NCBI GenBank assembly: GCA_002779395.1
Contig: PEWR01000122.1
Span: 1 to 33,950, forward strand
Reading direction: 5' to 3'
DNA: 33,950 bases
Origin: Ignavibacteriales bacterium CG07_land_8_20_14_0_80_59_12
GTDB taxonomy: Bacteria > Bacteroidota > Ignavibacteria > 0-14-0-80-59-12
Shown: positions 19,905 through 27,686 of the stretch, piece by piece
How positions within the stretch are numbered: the stretch's first letter is position 1
Layout: each line of letters starts with the position of its first letter
Translations under genes and position numbers: made by a program
Notes under the pieces: generated by a model
What the model saw: the letters and a program-made list of their open reading frames with translations, nothing else
What the model was told of the DNA's origin: nothing
The model's database searches: none

Positions 19905-20093
19905 ATGCGAGATGCGAAATACCGGTACGAAGAGTCGCTGAAATCTCCCCTCTCCGACGAGCTTGTCAATACCTGCCTCCTCCGCCCAGTCGCGGGGCAG
20001 ATCACCAGAATCCTTTACCCGACCCGGATCACTCCGAACGGTGTCACGGCTGCTTCACTATTGGCGAGGACCGCCCTCGCGAGCGATTCTTGA
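19905..20093 (+). pseudogene. Truncated second CDP-alcohol phosphatidyltransferase (N-terminal ~50 aa only)
   Basis: YRYEESLKSPLSDELVNTCLLRPVAGQITRILYPTRITPNGVTAASLL aligns by eye with the start of the intact copy (DYRRSLKLPAAEEVFDLIIYRPLAFLFVQLVLPTSLTPNAITITAMLL), then diverges and stops before the catalytic DxxDG motif. Confidence 0.65.
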
Positions 20094-20119
20094 AACTTTG
20101 CGGACCTCTCCCTATTTTG
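20090..20119 (+). promoter_or_regulatory. Candidate tsaD promoter, positioned for near-leaderless transcription
   Basis: TTGAAA (20090-20095) - 17 nt - TATTTTG (20113-20119); ATG of tsaD at 20128. Confidence 0.55.
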
Positions 20120-20127
20120 AAATCAAC

Positions 20128-21165
20128 ATGAGTGTGATCCTCGGCATCGAAACGTCCTGCGATGAGACCTCTGCGGCGGTCCTGCGGGACGGCATATTGC
20201 TCAGCAACGTGACGAAAACGCAGCTTGTGCACCACCGGTACGGCGGTGTGGTTCCGGAGATGGCGTCCCGGGCGCACCAGAAGCTCATTGTCCCGATCGT
20301 CCGTCAGGCCCTCGAGACCGCAGGCGTCCGCATCGACGAGATCCACGCGGTTGCTGCAGTGTATGGGCCCGGGCTCATCGGGTCTCTCATTGTCGGGCTT
20401 AACTTCGCAAAGGCGTTTTCGCTTGCACGCGGTATCCCCTTCATCGCGGTGAACCACCTCGTCGCCCACCTCTACTCGAACTTCCTTGAAGAGGATAAGC
20501 CCGAGTTTCCCTACGTCGCATTGATCGTTTCCGGCGGTCACACAATCCTCTCATTCGTTGAGGCTCCCTTCGTCCATCGGGTCCTCGGAGAGACACGAGA
20601 TGACGCGGCGGGAGAGGCCTTTGACAAGGTCGCAAAGATGCTGGGTCTGGGTTATCCCGGAGGGCCGGCCATCGACCGCGCGGCGATGGAGGGGGATCCG
20701 GCATACGTCAGCTTCCCCCGGGCAGATATTGGGGGCGCGTACGAGTTCAGCTTTAGCGGGATCAAGACCTCGGTCCTCTACCACCTCCGGAAGAACGGGC
20801 TCCTGCCTGGGAACGGGAAGCGTGTGGAACCGCCGGTGCTGAACCACATTGCCGCGAGCTTCCAGGCGGCCGTTGTTGATGTGCTCACGAAGAAGACCGT
20901 CCGCGCCGCCGGGGAACACCGGGTCAGGCATGTGACGGTCTCCGGGGGCGTCGCGGCGAACAACGCGTTGAGGAAAAGCCTGCGAGGGGAGCTTTCGGCG
21001 CGAGGCATCGCGCTTCACATCCCACGGATGGATTTCTGCACCGACAACGGCGCCATGACCGCCTATATCGGTATGCTGCGGTTGGAGCGCGGAGACCACT
21101 CACCTCTCGACGTGGGCCCGGCGCCGAGCATTGACCTCGTGGATGAAGTGATCTGCCATGCGTGA
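20128..21165 (+). CDS. tsaD: tRNA N6-adenosine threonylcarbamoyltransferase
   Basis: ILGIETSCDETSAAVL, GGVVPEMASRAH, NHLVAH (metal-binding His pair), SGGHT, SGGVAANNALR. Confidence 0.97.
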   Translation: MSVILGIETSCDETSAAVLRDGILLSNVTKTQLVHHRYGGVVPEMASRAHQKLIVPIVRQALETAGVRIDEIHAVAAVYGPGLIGSLIVGLNFAKAFSLARGIPFIAVNHLVAHLYSNFLEEDKPEFPYVALIVSGGHTILSFVEAPFVHRVLGETRDDAAGEAFDKVAKMLGLGYPGGPAIDRAAMEGDPAYVSFPRADIGGAYEFSFSGIKTSVLYHLRKNGLLPGNGKRVEPPVLNHIAASFQAAVVDVLTKKTVRAAGEHRVRHVTVSGGVAANNALRKSLRGELSARGIALHIPRMDFCTDNGAMTAYIGMLRLERGDHSPLDVGPAPSIDLVDEVICHA

Positions 21166-21436
21166 ACCAATTGAAGAGCTGCGGAAGAGGATCGACGAGC
21201 TCGACGGACAGATCGTCGACCTTATCAACGAGCGAGTGAACATCTCCCTGCAGATCAGGGAAGAGAAGATCCGGCGCGGCCTCCCGCTCCGCGACGGGAT
21301 GCGCGAGGATGAGATCATCCGCGGTCTCCAGGCGCATAGCACCGGGCCCGTCACCGCGTCGACGATTGAATCCCTCTTCCGGGCCATCGCGGAAGAAGTG
21401 CACCGCCTTCCGCGCGAGGGTAAGGAGAAAGCGTGA
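21158..21436 (+). CDS. Stand-alone AroQ-type chorismate mutase
   Basis: IEELRKRIDELDGQIVDLINERVNISLQIREEKIRRGLPLRDGMREDEII, about 90 aa. Confidence 0.85.
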   Translation: MREPIEELRKRIDELDGQIVDLINERVNISLQIREEKIRRGLPLRDGMREDEIIRGLQAHSTGPVTASTIESLFRAIAEEVHRLPREGKEKA

Positions 21437-22467
21437 GGCGAAAGCGAAGGCATGCGTGGAGCCTCTGGTTTCCAGCCCTTGCCGCTGTCGGGGCGTTCCT
21501 CGGCCTTCTCTATCTTGCGCTCCTTGCACCGAACCATTTTGACGACCGGCGCGGCAGGATCGTGGTCCTGCCGCGCGGATCGACATTTGTCGGGATCGCT
21601 GACTCGCTCACGGCGAGCGGTGTCGTGAGGAGCAGGCCTCTCTTCATCTTCGCCGGGAAGCTGCTCGGGTGGACTCAAACACTGAGAGCGGGGAAGTACC
21701 TGTTCTCCGACGGCGTGTCGAACTTCGACATTCTCTGGGACCTCCATTCGGGGCGGTCGACCGCCAACGTGTCGGTCGCGCTTGCGGACGGGTGGACTGC
21801 TGCCGGGTATGCGAGCGTGCTGGCCGAGGAGATGGGTGTCGACTCTGCACGGTTCGTTGCGCTTGTACATGATTCCTCGTTCGCCCGGGACTGCGGCGCT
21901 GAGGGTGGATCCCTCGAAGGATATCTCTTCCCTGACACGTACGAGTTCTACTGGCAGGAGGATGAGGCGGTCATCATCAAGCGACTCGTCTCCACGTTCA
22001 TGCGCGTGTACGATGACACGCTTCGGGCGCACGCACGGCTGCTCGGCTTGAGCACCGAAGAAGTCCTCGCCATCGCTTCAATCGTTCAGGCGGAGACCGG
22101 TCTTGAGCGGGAGAGGCCCATCATCGCCGGCGTCTACTACAACAGGCTTCGCCTCGGCATGCCGCTTCAGGCCGATCCAACGGTGCAGTATGCGCTGGGG
22201 AACCGCGAGAGAGTCCATTGGAAGGACCTCGAAGTGGCGTCGCCGTACAACACATATGTCCATACGGGTCTTCCCCCCGGGCCGATCAACAACCCCGGCC
22301 TGAGCTCCATCCGATCGGTTCTCTACCCCGACCATAACCGCTACCTCTATTTCGTGAGTAACGGCCGCGGCGGCCACATATTCTCGCGCAGCTACGAGGA
22401 TCACATGAAGGCCGTCACGAAGTACCGGAAGCTCCGCAGGGAGCGCGAGGGAAACGGCAGAATGTAG
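21433..22467 (+). CDS. mltG: Endolytic transglycosylase MltG
   Basis: LEGYLFPDTYEF, IASIVQAETGLERERPIIAGVYYNRLRLGMPLQADPTVQYALG, YNTYVHTGLPPGPINNPG, YLYFVSNGRGGHIFS. Confidence 0.95.
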   Translation: MRRKRRHAWSLWFPALAAVGAFLGLLYLALLAPNHFDDRRGRIVVLPRGSTFVGIADSLTASGVVRSRPLFIFAGKLLGWTQTLRAGKYLFSDGVSNFDILWDLHSGRSTANVSVALADGWTAAGYASVLAEEMGVDSARFVALVHDSSFARDCGAEGGSLEGYLFPDTYEFYWQEDEAVIIKRLVSTFMRVYDDTLRAHARLLGLSTEEVLAIASIVQAETGLERERPIIAGVYYNRLRLGMPLQADPTVQYALGNRERVHWKDLEVASPYNTYVHTGLPPGPINNPGLSSIRSVLYPDHNRYLYFVSNGRGGHIFSRSYEDHMKAVTKYRKLRREREGNGRM

Positions 22468-22477
22468 GCCGCGCCAA

Positions 22478-22813
22478 TCACGCCGCCCTGCTGCCTCGCT
22501 GGTTCTGGACCTTCGCGTTGAGGCTGACGATTGAATAGAGCGGAGGGAGAATGCCACCACGTGTGAACCACGGAAGTGCCCTGAGCACTCCGAGTGCAAA
22601 GATTGTCGGGACCACTGCGCTGCACCCCTCTCCTCCATACGCTATGGAGAAACCACAGGACTCTTTCCTTTCTCCATAGTTCGAAATGTAAGTCAAAGGT
22701 TTCCCCCCCGTTTCGACCAGCGGAGCCCGAAAACGTGCCCCAATGCGCGCGGCTTTCGCGAACTCCAGGGCGTGCTCGGTGTCCAGTCTCTGGCATGTAG
22801 TTTGCACAAACAA
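22478..22813 (-). pseudogene. Possible coding relic of unknown family
   Basis: Minus-strand frame has coding-like composition (...CSAVVPTIFALGVLRALPWFTRGGILPPLYSIVSLNAKVQNQRGSRAA*) but begins at a TTG directly after a stop, with no clear RBS. Family not recognised. Confidence 0.3.
22642..22679. repeat. Perfect 11-bp inverted repeat (CTATGGAGAAA ... TTTCTCCATAG), 16-nt spacer
   Basis: 22642-22652 and 22669-22679 are exact reverse complements. Confidence 0.7.
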
Positions 22814-22878
22814 TCAATGCGGAAGAAAGCAGCCTATCAAACGCTCCCGCAGACTACCAGGCTGCAGGGGGGGAGACA

Positions 22879-23055
22879 ATGAAGAAGCAGTTTTTCCTTT
22901 CAGTGCGGATCCAGTACCTGGTTCGCCTTGCCTTCCAGAGAATCATCTTCGCGTGCATGGTTGTCTCTCCCGAGATTCTCTTTTTCATCATGTTTGGAAT
23001 CCCGATAGCATATGTCATGATCATGTCCCGGAAGGGGAGGACCTGTCGTACATAA
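22879..23055 (+). CDS. 58-aa putative membrane microprotein
   Basis: ATG after GGGGGGAGACA; MKKQFFLSVRIQYLVRLAFQRIIFACMVVSPEILFFIMFGIPIAYVMIMSRKGRTCRT*; followed 41 bp later by a strong terminator. Too short for the supplied ORF track. Confidence 0.5.
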   Translation: MKKQFFLSVRIQYLVRLAFQRIIFACMVVSPEILFFIMFGIPIAYVMIMSRKGRTCRT

Positions 23056-23096
23056 TGTGGCCGGGACCACTACCCTTCCCCTTCGATCAAGCCACG

Positions 23097-23130
23097 AATC
23101 GTGCCTCTCCCCCCGGGGCACGATTTTTTT
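23097..23130 (+). terminator. Rho-independent terminator
   Basis: AATCGTGCC - TCTCCCCCCGG - GGCACGATT followed by TTTTT. Confidence 0.85.
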
Positions 23131-23209
23131 GCATCCTTCGCACCTTTTGTTTATCATTTTTCTGCGTATCCTGGTCGGAGCTTGTGGCGAAACAGACGGA
23201 GGATGACCC

Positions 23210-24112
23210 GTGAGAGTACTCCCTGAGAAGGACAACTTCCTTGGAATAGAACCTGAGCTGTCGAAATACGAGACCTCGCGCGTCGTTGTTTTGCCAGCGG
23301 CGTACGAGCACACAACCTCCTATGGAAGGGGAACGAAGGAGGGTCCGAGGGAGATTCTCAAGGCGTCGCACTTCGTCGAGTTCTACGACGAAGAGCTTAG
23401 CCGCGAGCTCCACCGGCGAATCGGCATCGCGACCCTTTCGCCGCTCAGCTTCGCGAAGCAAGTCGACGGCGCCGCCGTCGACCATGTGTACAGATCGGTT
23501 GCACCTCTCCTCGCGGATGGCAAGTTCGTCCTCACGCTCGGCGGCGAGCATACCGTTTCCATCGGATCAGTGGCGGCGCATGCCGAACAATTCCCGGGCA
23601 TCTCCATTCTTCATCTCGACGCCCACTCTGACCTTCGACCGTCGTATGAAGGGAACGCGTTCAGCCATGCGTCTGCCATGGCGCGGATCTGCGAGTTCGT
23701 CGACCCGCGGAGGGTTGTACAGGTCGGCGTACGGGCACAGGCTGTTGAAGAAGCGGAGTTCATCAAGGAGCACGGAGTCAATACATTCTATGCGCATGAG
23801 CTTCGCGGTGGGAAGTACACGCGTTTTCTCAGAGGATGGGACGAGGCCGTCATCGAGAAGCTCGGCGATACGGTCTACATCACGTTCGATCTTGACGCGT
23901 TCGATCCGTCCATCATGCCGTCGACGGGGACACCGGAACCGGGAGGTCTCCTCTGGGACGAGACGATGCGGCTGCTGAGAAAAGTGGGGACGCGGAAGAA
24001 GATCATCGGTGCCGATGTTGTGGAGCTTGCCCCAATTCCTGGGTTCCACGCGCCGAACCTCCTCGCGGCGAAGCTCGTTTACAAGATCCTCAACTATGCA
24101 TTCCCCAGGTGA
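23210..24112 (+). CDS. speB: Agmatinase/arginase-family ureohydrolase
   Basis: GGEHTVSIGSV, HLDAHSDLRPSYEG, TFDLDAFDPSIMPSTGTPEPGGL metal-binding motifs; GTG start with GGAGGA SD. Confidence 0.93.
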   Translation: MRVLPEKDNFLGIEPELSKYETSRVVVLPAAYEHTTSYGRGTKEGPREILKASHFVEFYDEELSRELHRRIGIATLSPLSFAKQVDGAAVDHVYRSVAPLLADGKFVLTLGGEHTVSIGSVAAHAEQFPGISILHLDAHSDLRPSYEGNAFSHASAMARICEFVDPRRVVQVGVRAQAVEEAEFIKEHGVNTFYAHELRGGKYTRFLRGWDEAVIEKLGDTVYITFDLDAFDPSIMPSTGTPEPGGLLWDETMRLLRKVGTRKKIIGADVVELAPIPGFHAPNLLAAKLVYKILNYAFPR

Positions 24113-24113
24113 G

Positions 24114-24632
24114 ATGGCCGTCATGCGCGGGGACCGGATCGGTACGACCGTTTATGTGCTTCTCCTCGTCGGTGTTCTCGTCTGGCTTGCACTCATCGTG
24201 CTCGCTCCCGCACTCGCGCGCTCAACAGGAGCCGCGGGTGACCTGGGCGCGATTCTCTACTCCTTCTTCGGGAAAACGTGCCATCAGCTCGATGCCCGTT
24301 CATTTCACTTCCTCGGTCACAAGCTGGCTGTCTGCTCCCGCTGCACCATGGTGTACGCAGGCTTTCTCGCGGGACTCCTCTTCTTCCCCCTCTTCGGCTA
24401 CGCGAGGCTCCGGGATCTCCCCCGTCTTGGGCTCCTCCTCGGCATCCTCCCCATGGCTGCGGACGCGCTTACCGGCATCTCGATGTTTTGGTCGCCGTCG
24501 TTCGTAACGCGGTCCGTCACCGGCTTCATCGGCGGCGCTACGCTCCTTCTCTACATTCTCCCGCCTCTGCGTGAGGCGGCAGGGGACCTCTTCAACAACT
24601 CTGCGGAGCAACAGCATGAATTCGAAACCTGA
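24114..24632 (+). CDS. DUF2085-like membrane protein
   Basis: KTCHQLDARSFHFLGHKLAVCSRCTMVYAGFLAGL (CHQ...R...CxRCxxxYxGF) and TM segments. Confidence 0.8.
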   Translation: MAVMRGDRIGTTVYVLLLVGVLVWLALIVLAPALARSTGAAGDLGAILYSFFGKTCHQLDARSFHFLGHKLAVCSRCTMVYAGFLAGLLFFPLFGYARLRDLPRLGLLLGILPMAADALTGISMFWSPSFVTRSVTGFIGGATLLLYILPPLREAAGDLFNNSAEQQHEFET

Positions 24633-25143
24633 CAAGCTTATGCCTGCGTTGTACGGCGGCATCATCATGGCTCTCATCTCCGGAATCCCCGGCCTCAACC
24701 TGATCAACTGCCTCTGCTGTGCCGGGATCATGCTCGGCGGATTCCTCGCCGTTTTTTTCTACCGCAAAGAGACCGGCGATCCGTCGCTCCCCTTCACGGC
24801 GGGAGACGCGGCCATTGTGGGGCTCCTCGCAGGCGTGTTCGGTGCGGTGTTCGGAGTCATCCTTTCCTCCGGCATCCGGCTCGCGTTTGGGAACTTCGAA
24901 GCGCGGCTGATGGGGTCACTCTTTGAGCGGTGGGCGACTGAGCTTCCCCCCGAAATCTGGGATTCGATCCGTGAGTCGCTTGGGTCGCCTCTCAACGCCG
25001 TTTCACTCATGGTCAGTTTCTTCACCTCGCTTGTCCTCGACGTGCTTTTTGGATTGCTTGGCGGACTCATAGGCTACGTTGTCTTCAAGCCGAAGGCGGG
25101 ATCGATGGTGCCGCCCCCTCCGGCGCCGCTTCCGAGCTCGTGA
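24616..25143 (+). CDS. Hypothetical multi-TM membrane protein
   Basis: MNSKPDKLMPALYGGIIMALISGIPGLNLINCLCCAGIMLGGFLAVFFYRKETGDP...GGLIGYVVFKPKAG; overlaps the previous gene by 17 bp. Confidence 0.7.
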   Translation: MNSKPDKLMPALYGGIIMALISGIPGLNLINCLCCAGIMLGGFLAVFFYRKETGDPSLPFTAGDAAIVGLLAGVFGAVFGVILSSGIRLAFGNFEARLMGSLFERWATELPPEIWDSIRESLGSPLNAVSLMVSFFTSLVLDVLFGLLGGLIGYVVFKPKAGSMVPPPPAPLPSS

Positions 25144-25151
25144 CAGAGTCG

Positions 25152-25180
25152 TTGGAAAAGAAGTCCCTGGAGCGTATATT
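25152..25180 (+). promoter_or_regulatory. Candidate lon promoter
   Basis: TTGGAA (25152-25157) - 17 nt - TATATTTTTC (25175-). Confidence 0.45.
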
Positions 25181-25228
25181 TTTCTTCGGCGTGCGTTTTA
25201 CGTGGGAGTCTTCGAATGCGCCCATGGT

Positions 25229-25252
25229 AGCGGGGTAACCCGCTTTTTCTTT
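25229..25252 (+). terminator. Terminator-like hairpin in the lon leader
   Basis: AGCGGG-GTAA-CCCGCT followed by TTTTCTTTC; lies between the candidate promoter and the lon ATG. Confidence 0.6.
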
Positions 25253-25277
25253 CAATGAGTGGGGCTTTAGATTCTTG

Positions 25278-27686
25278 ATGGCCGACGAGTCGTCTGCTTC
25301 TCAATCCGAAACGACGGAGACGAACCTCCCCGGGCGACTGCCGGTGCTTCCCCTCCGCGACGTTGTGATTTTTCCGTTCATGATGTTCCCTATCCTCATC
25401 GGCAGGGAGTCGTCACTGCGGGCGGCGAATGAGGCGCTCGAGCGGAACAGGTATATCCTTCTTCTCGCGCAGAAGGATCCGCATGTTGAGGAGCCGTCTA
25501 GCAGCGACATCCACCGTGAGGGAACTGTTGCGAAGATTGTCCAGGTCCTCAAACTCCCGAATGGACTCCTGAAAGTCCTGGTTGACGGCGTCGCGCAAGC
25601 GATCGTGAGCGGTTTCGTCAAAGAGAGGAATTTCCTCGAAGCCGATGTTACGGTCAACATGTCTCCAGTCGAGATGACGCCGGATCTCGAAGCGCTCCTT
25701 CGTCACGCGTCCTCCCTCTTTACGGAGTACGTCCAGCTGAACCGGAACATCCCTGGCGAGGTGCTTCTCTCCTTCGATAATACAAAGGATCCTCTCCGCA
25801 GGACGTACTACATGGCGGCCAATCTCCTTCAGGCGGTAGAAGTGAAGCAGAAGATACTCTCGCACATCTACCTCCATGAGCAGCTCTACGAGATCATTCG
25901 TATCCTTAACCGTGAGATCGACATCCTGAAGATCGAGCGGGAGATCGATGGGAAGGTCCACGAGAATATCCAGAAGAACCAGAGGAAGTACTTCATCCAG
26001 GAGCAGATCCGAATCCTTCAGGATGAACTCGGAGATGATGAGTCGACACCGGAATACCAGAAGCTCCGCGACGATATCCTGCGGGCGAAGATGCCGAAGG
26101 GGGTGAAAGAGAAAGCGCTCGAGGAGCTCGGGAAGCTGAAGAGAACTCCGCTGCTTTCCCCCGAGTCGACCGTCCTAAGGAACTACGTTGACTGGCTCAT
26201 CGCAGCACCCTGGTCGAAGAGGACGAAGGACAATCTCGACATCGAGCATGCACGGGAGATCCTTGAGGAGGATCACTTCGGCCTCGAGAAACCGAAGGAA
26301 CGGATCCTTGAGCACATCGCCGTCCTCAACCTTGTGAAGGAGATGAAAGGGCAGATCCTCTGCTTTGTCGGCCCACCGGGGGTGGGGAAGAGCTCTCTTG
26401 CGAAAGGGATTGCCCGAGGGATGGGGAGGAAGTTCGTGCGGATCTCGCTTGGCGGCGTCCGCGATGAAGCGGAGATCCGCGGTCACCGCCGTACGTACAT
26501 CGGCTCCATGCCCGGGAAGATTATCCAGTCGATGCGGCGCGCCGGTGTCGTGAATCCGGTTATGCTCCTCGACGAGGTCGACAAGATGAGTATGGACTTC
26601 CGCGGCGACCCGTCAGCCGCGCTTCTCGAAGTTCTCGACCCGGAGCAGAACGTTGCCTTTGCGGACCACTACCTGGATGTCGACTACGATCTTTCCTCGG
26701 TCCTCTTCATAACGACGGCGAATGTGCGGGACAACATTCCATTGCCTCTCCAGGACCGGATGGAGATCATTGAGCTTCCCGGTTACCTCGAATACGAGAA
26801 AATCGAGATCGCAGAACGGCACATCCTCCCCCGGCAGCTTGCCGAGCACGGCCTGCGCCGGGATGACGTCGTGTTCCGCAACGGCGTCATCCGAAAGATC
26901 GTGCGGGAGTACACGCGGGAGGCGGGTGTGAGGAACCTCGAGCGTGAGATCGCGTCCGTCTGCCGGAAGTCGGCGAAGGAGATCGTCGAGACTCGAAACT
27001 CAGGCCGGAAGCGCTCCGAACGGCGCAGGATCATCATCGATGCTGCAAAGGTTGAGTCGTACCTCGGCGTCCCGCGCTTCCGGAGCCGCGCGGCGGAGAA
27101 GCGAAACCGTGTCGGCTCTGTGACCGGACTCGCATGGACGAGTGTCGGCGGGGAAATCCTCACGGTCGAGGCGACAGTCATGCGCGGTCCTGAGAAGCTT
27201 ACCCTGACGGGACATCTCGGCGATGTCATGAAGGAATCCGCGCAAGCCGCACTCAGCTTCATCCGCTCGAACGCGAGGAAACTCGGCGTTGATCCGGACT
27301 TCTCAAAGGGGAATGAGATCCATATCCACGTCCCGGAGGGGGCGATCCCGAAGGACGGCCCGTCCGCGGGGATCACGATGGCAATGGCGATTCTCTCCGC
27401 GGCGCTCGAGAAACCGGTCCGCAGCAGTGTCGCCATGACGGGGGAGATCACGCTCCGCGGCAGCGTCCTTGCAATTGGCGGGTTGAACGAAAAGCTCCTC
27501 GCCGCGCAGCGGAGCGGCATCCGGACGGTCCTCATTCCCCGCGAAAACGAGAAAGACCTTGCGGAGATCCAGCCGCGCGTGAAAGAGGGGCTCACGATCA
27601 TCCTCATCGACACGATCGTTGACGCGATTGCACACGTCTTCGCGCGTGCGCGGGGGGAACGGACGGCACGGAGGGCGGCATCGTGA
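25278..27686 (+). CDS. lon: ATP-dependent endopeptidase La (Lon)
   Basis: [79 protein letters not shown] (Ser), GLNEKLLAA (Lys). Confidence 0.98.
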   Translation: MADESSASQSETTETNLPGRLPVLPLRDVVIFPFMMFPILIGRESSLRAANEALERNRYILLLAQKDPHVEEPSSSDIHREGTVAKIVQVLKLPNGLLKVLVDGVAQAIVSGFVKERNFLEADVTVNMSPVEMTPDLEALLRHASSLFTEYVQLNRNIPGEVLLSFDNTKDPLRRTYYMAANLLQAVEVKQKILSHIYLHEQLYEIIRILNREIDILKIEREIDGKVHENIQKNQRKYFIQEQIRILQDELGDDESTPEYQKLRDDILRAKMPKGVKEKALEELGKLKRTPLLSPESTVLRNYVDWLIAAPWSKRTKDNLDIEHAREILEEDHFGLEKPKERILEHIAVLNLVKEMKGQILCFVGPPGVGKSSLAKGIARGMGRKFVRISLGGVRDEAEIRGHRRTYIGSMPGKIIQSMRRAGVVNPVMLLDEVDKMSMDFRGDPSAALLEVLDPEQNVAFADHYLDVDYDLSSVLFITTANVRDNIPLPLQDRMEIIELPGYLEYEKIEIAERHILPRQLAEHGLRRDDVVFRNGVIRKIVREYTREAGVRNLEREIASVCRKSAKEIVETRNSGRKRSERRRIIIDAAKVESYLGVPRFRSRAAEKRNRVGSVTGLAWTSVGGEILTVEATVMRGPEKLTLTGHLGDVMKESAQAALSFIRSNARKLGVDPDFSKGNEIHIHVPEGAIPKDGPSAGITMAMAILSAALEKPVRSSVAMTGEITLRGSVLAIGGLNEKLLAAQRSGIRTVLIPRENEKDLAEIQPRVKEGLTIILIDTIVDAIAHVFARARGERTARRAAS

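Noticed and set aside
20434-20480. TsaD NHLVAH rather than HHxEGH
   Set aside because: Both metal-ligand His residues (HxxxH) are present; intervening positions vary naturally.
22081-22104. MltG motif ASIVQAET instead of ASIVEKET, suspected loss of the catalytic Glu
   Set aside because: By my count along the remembered E. coli MltG sequence, the catalytic Glu (E218) corresponds to the second Glu of VEKET, which is retained in QAET.
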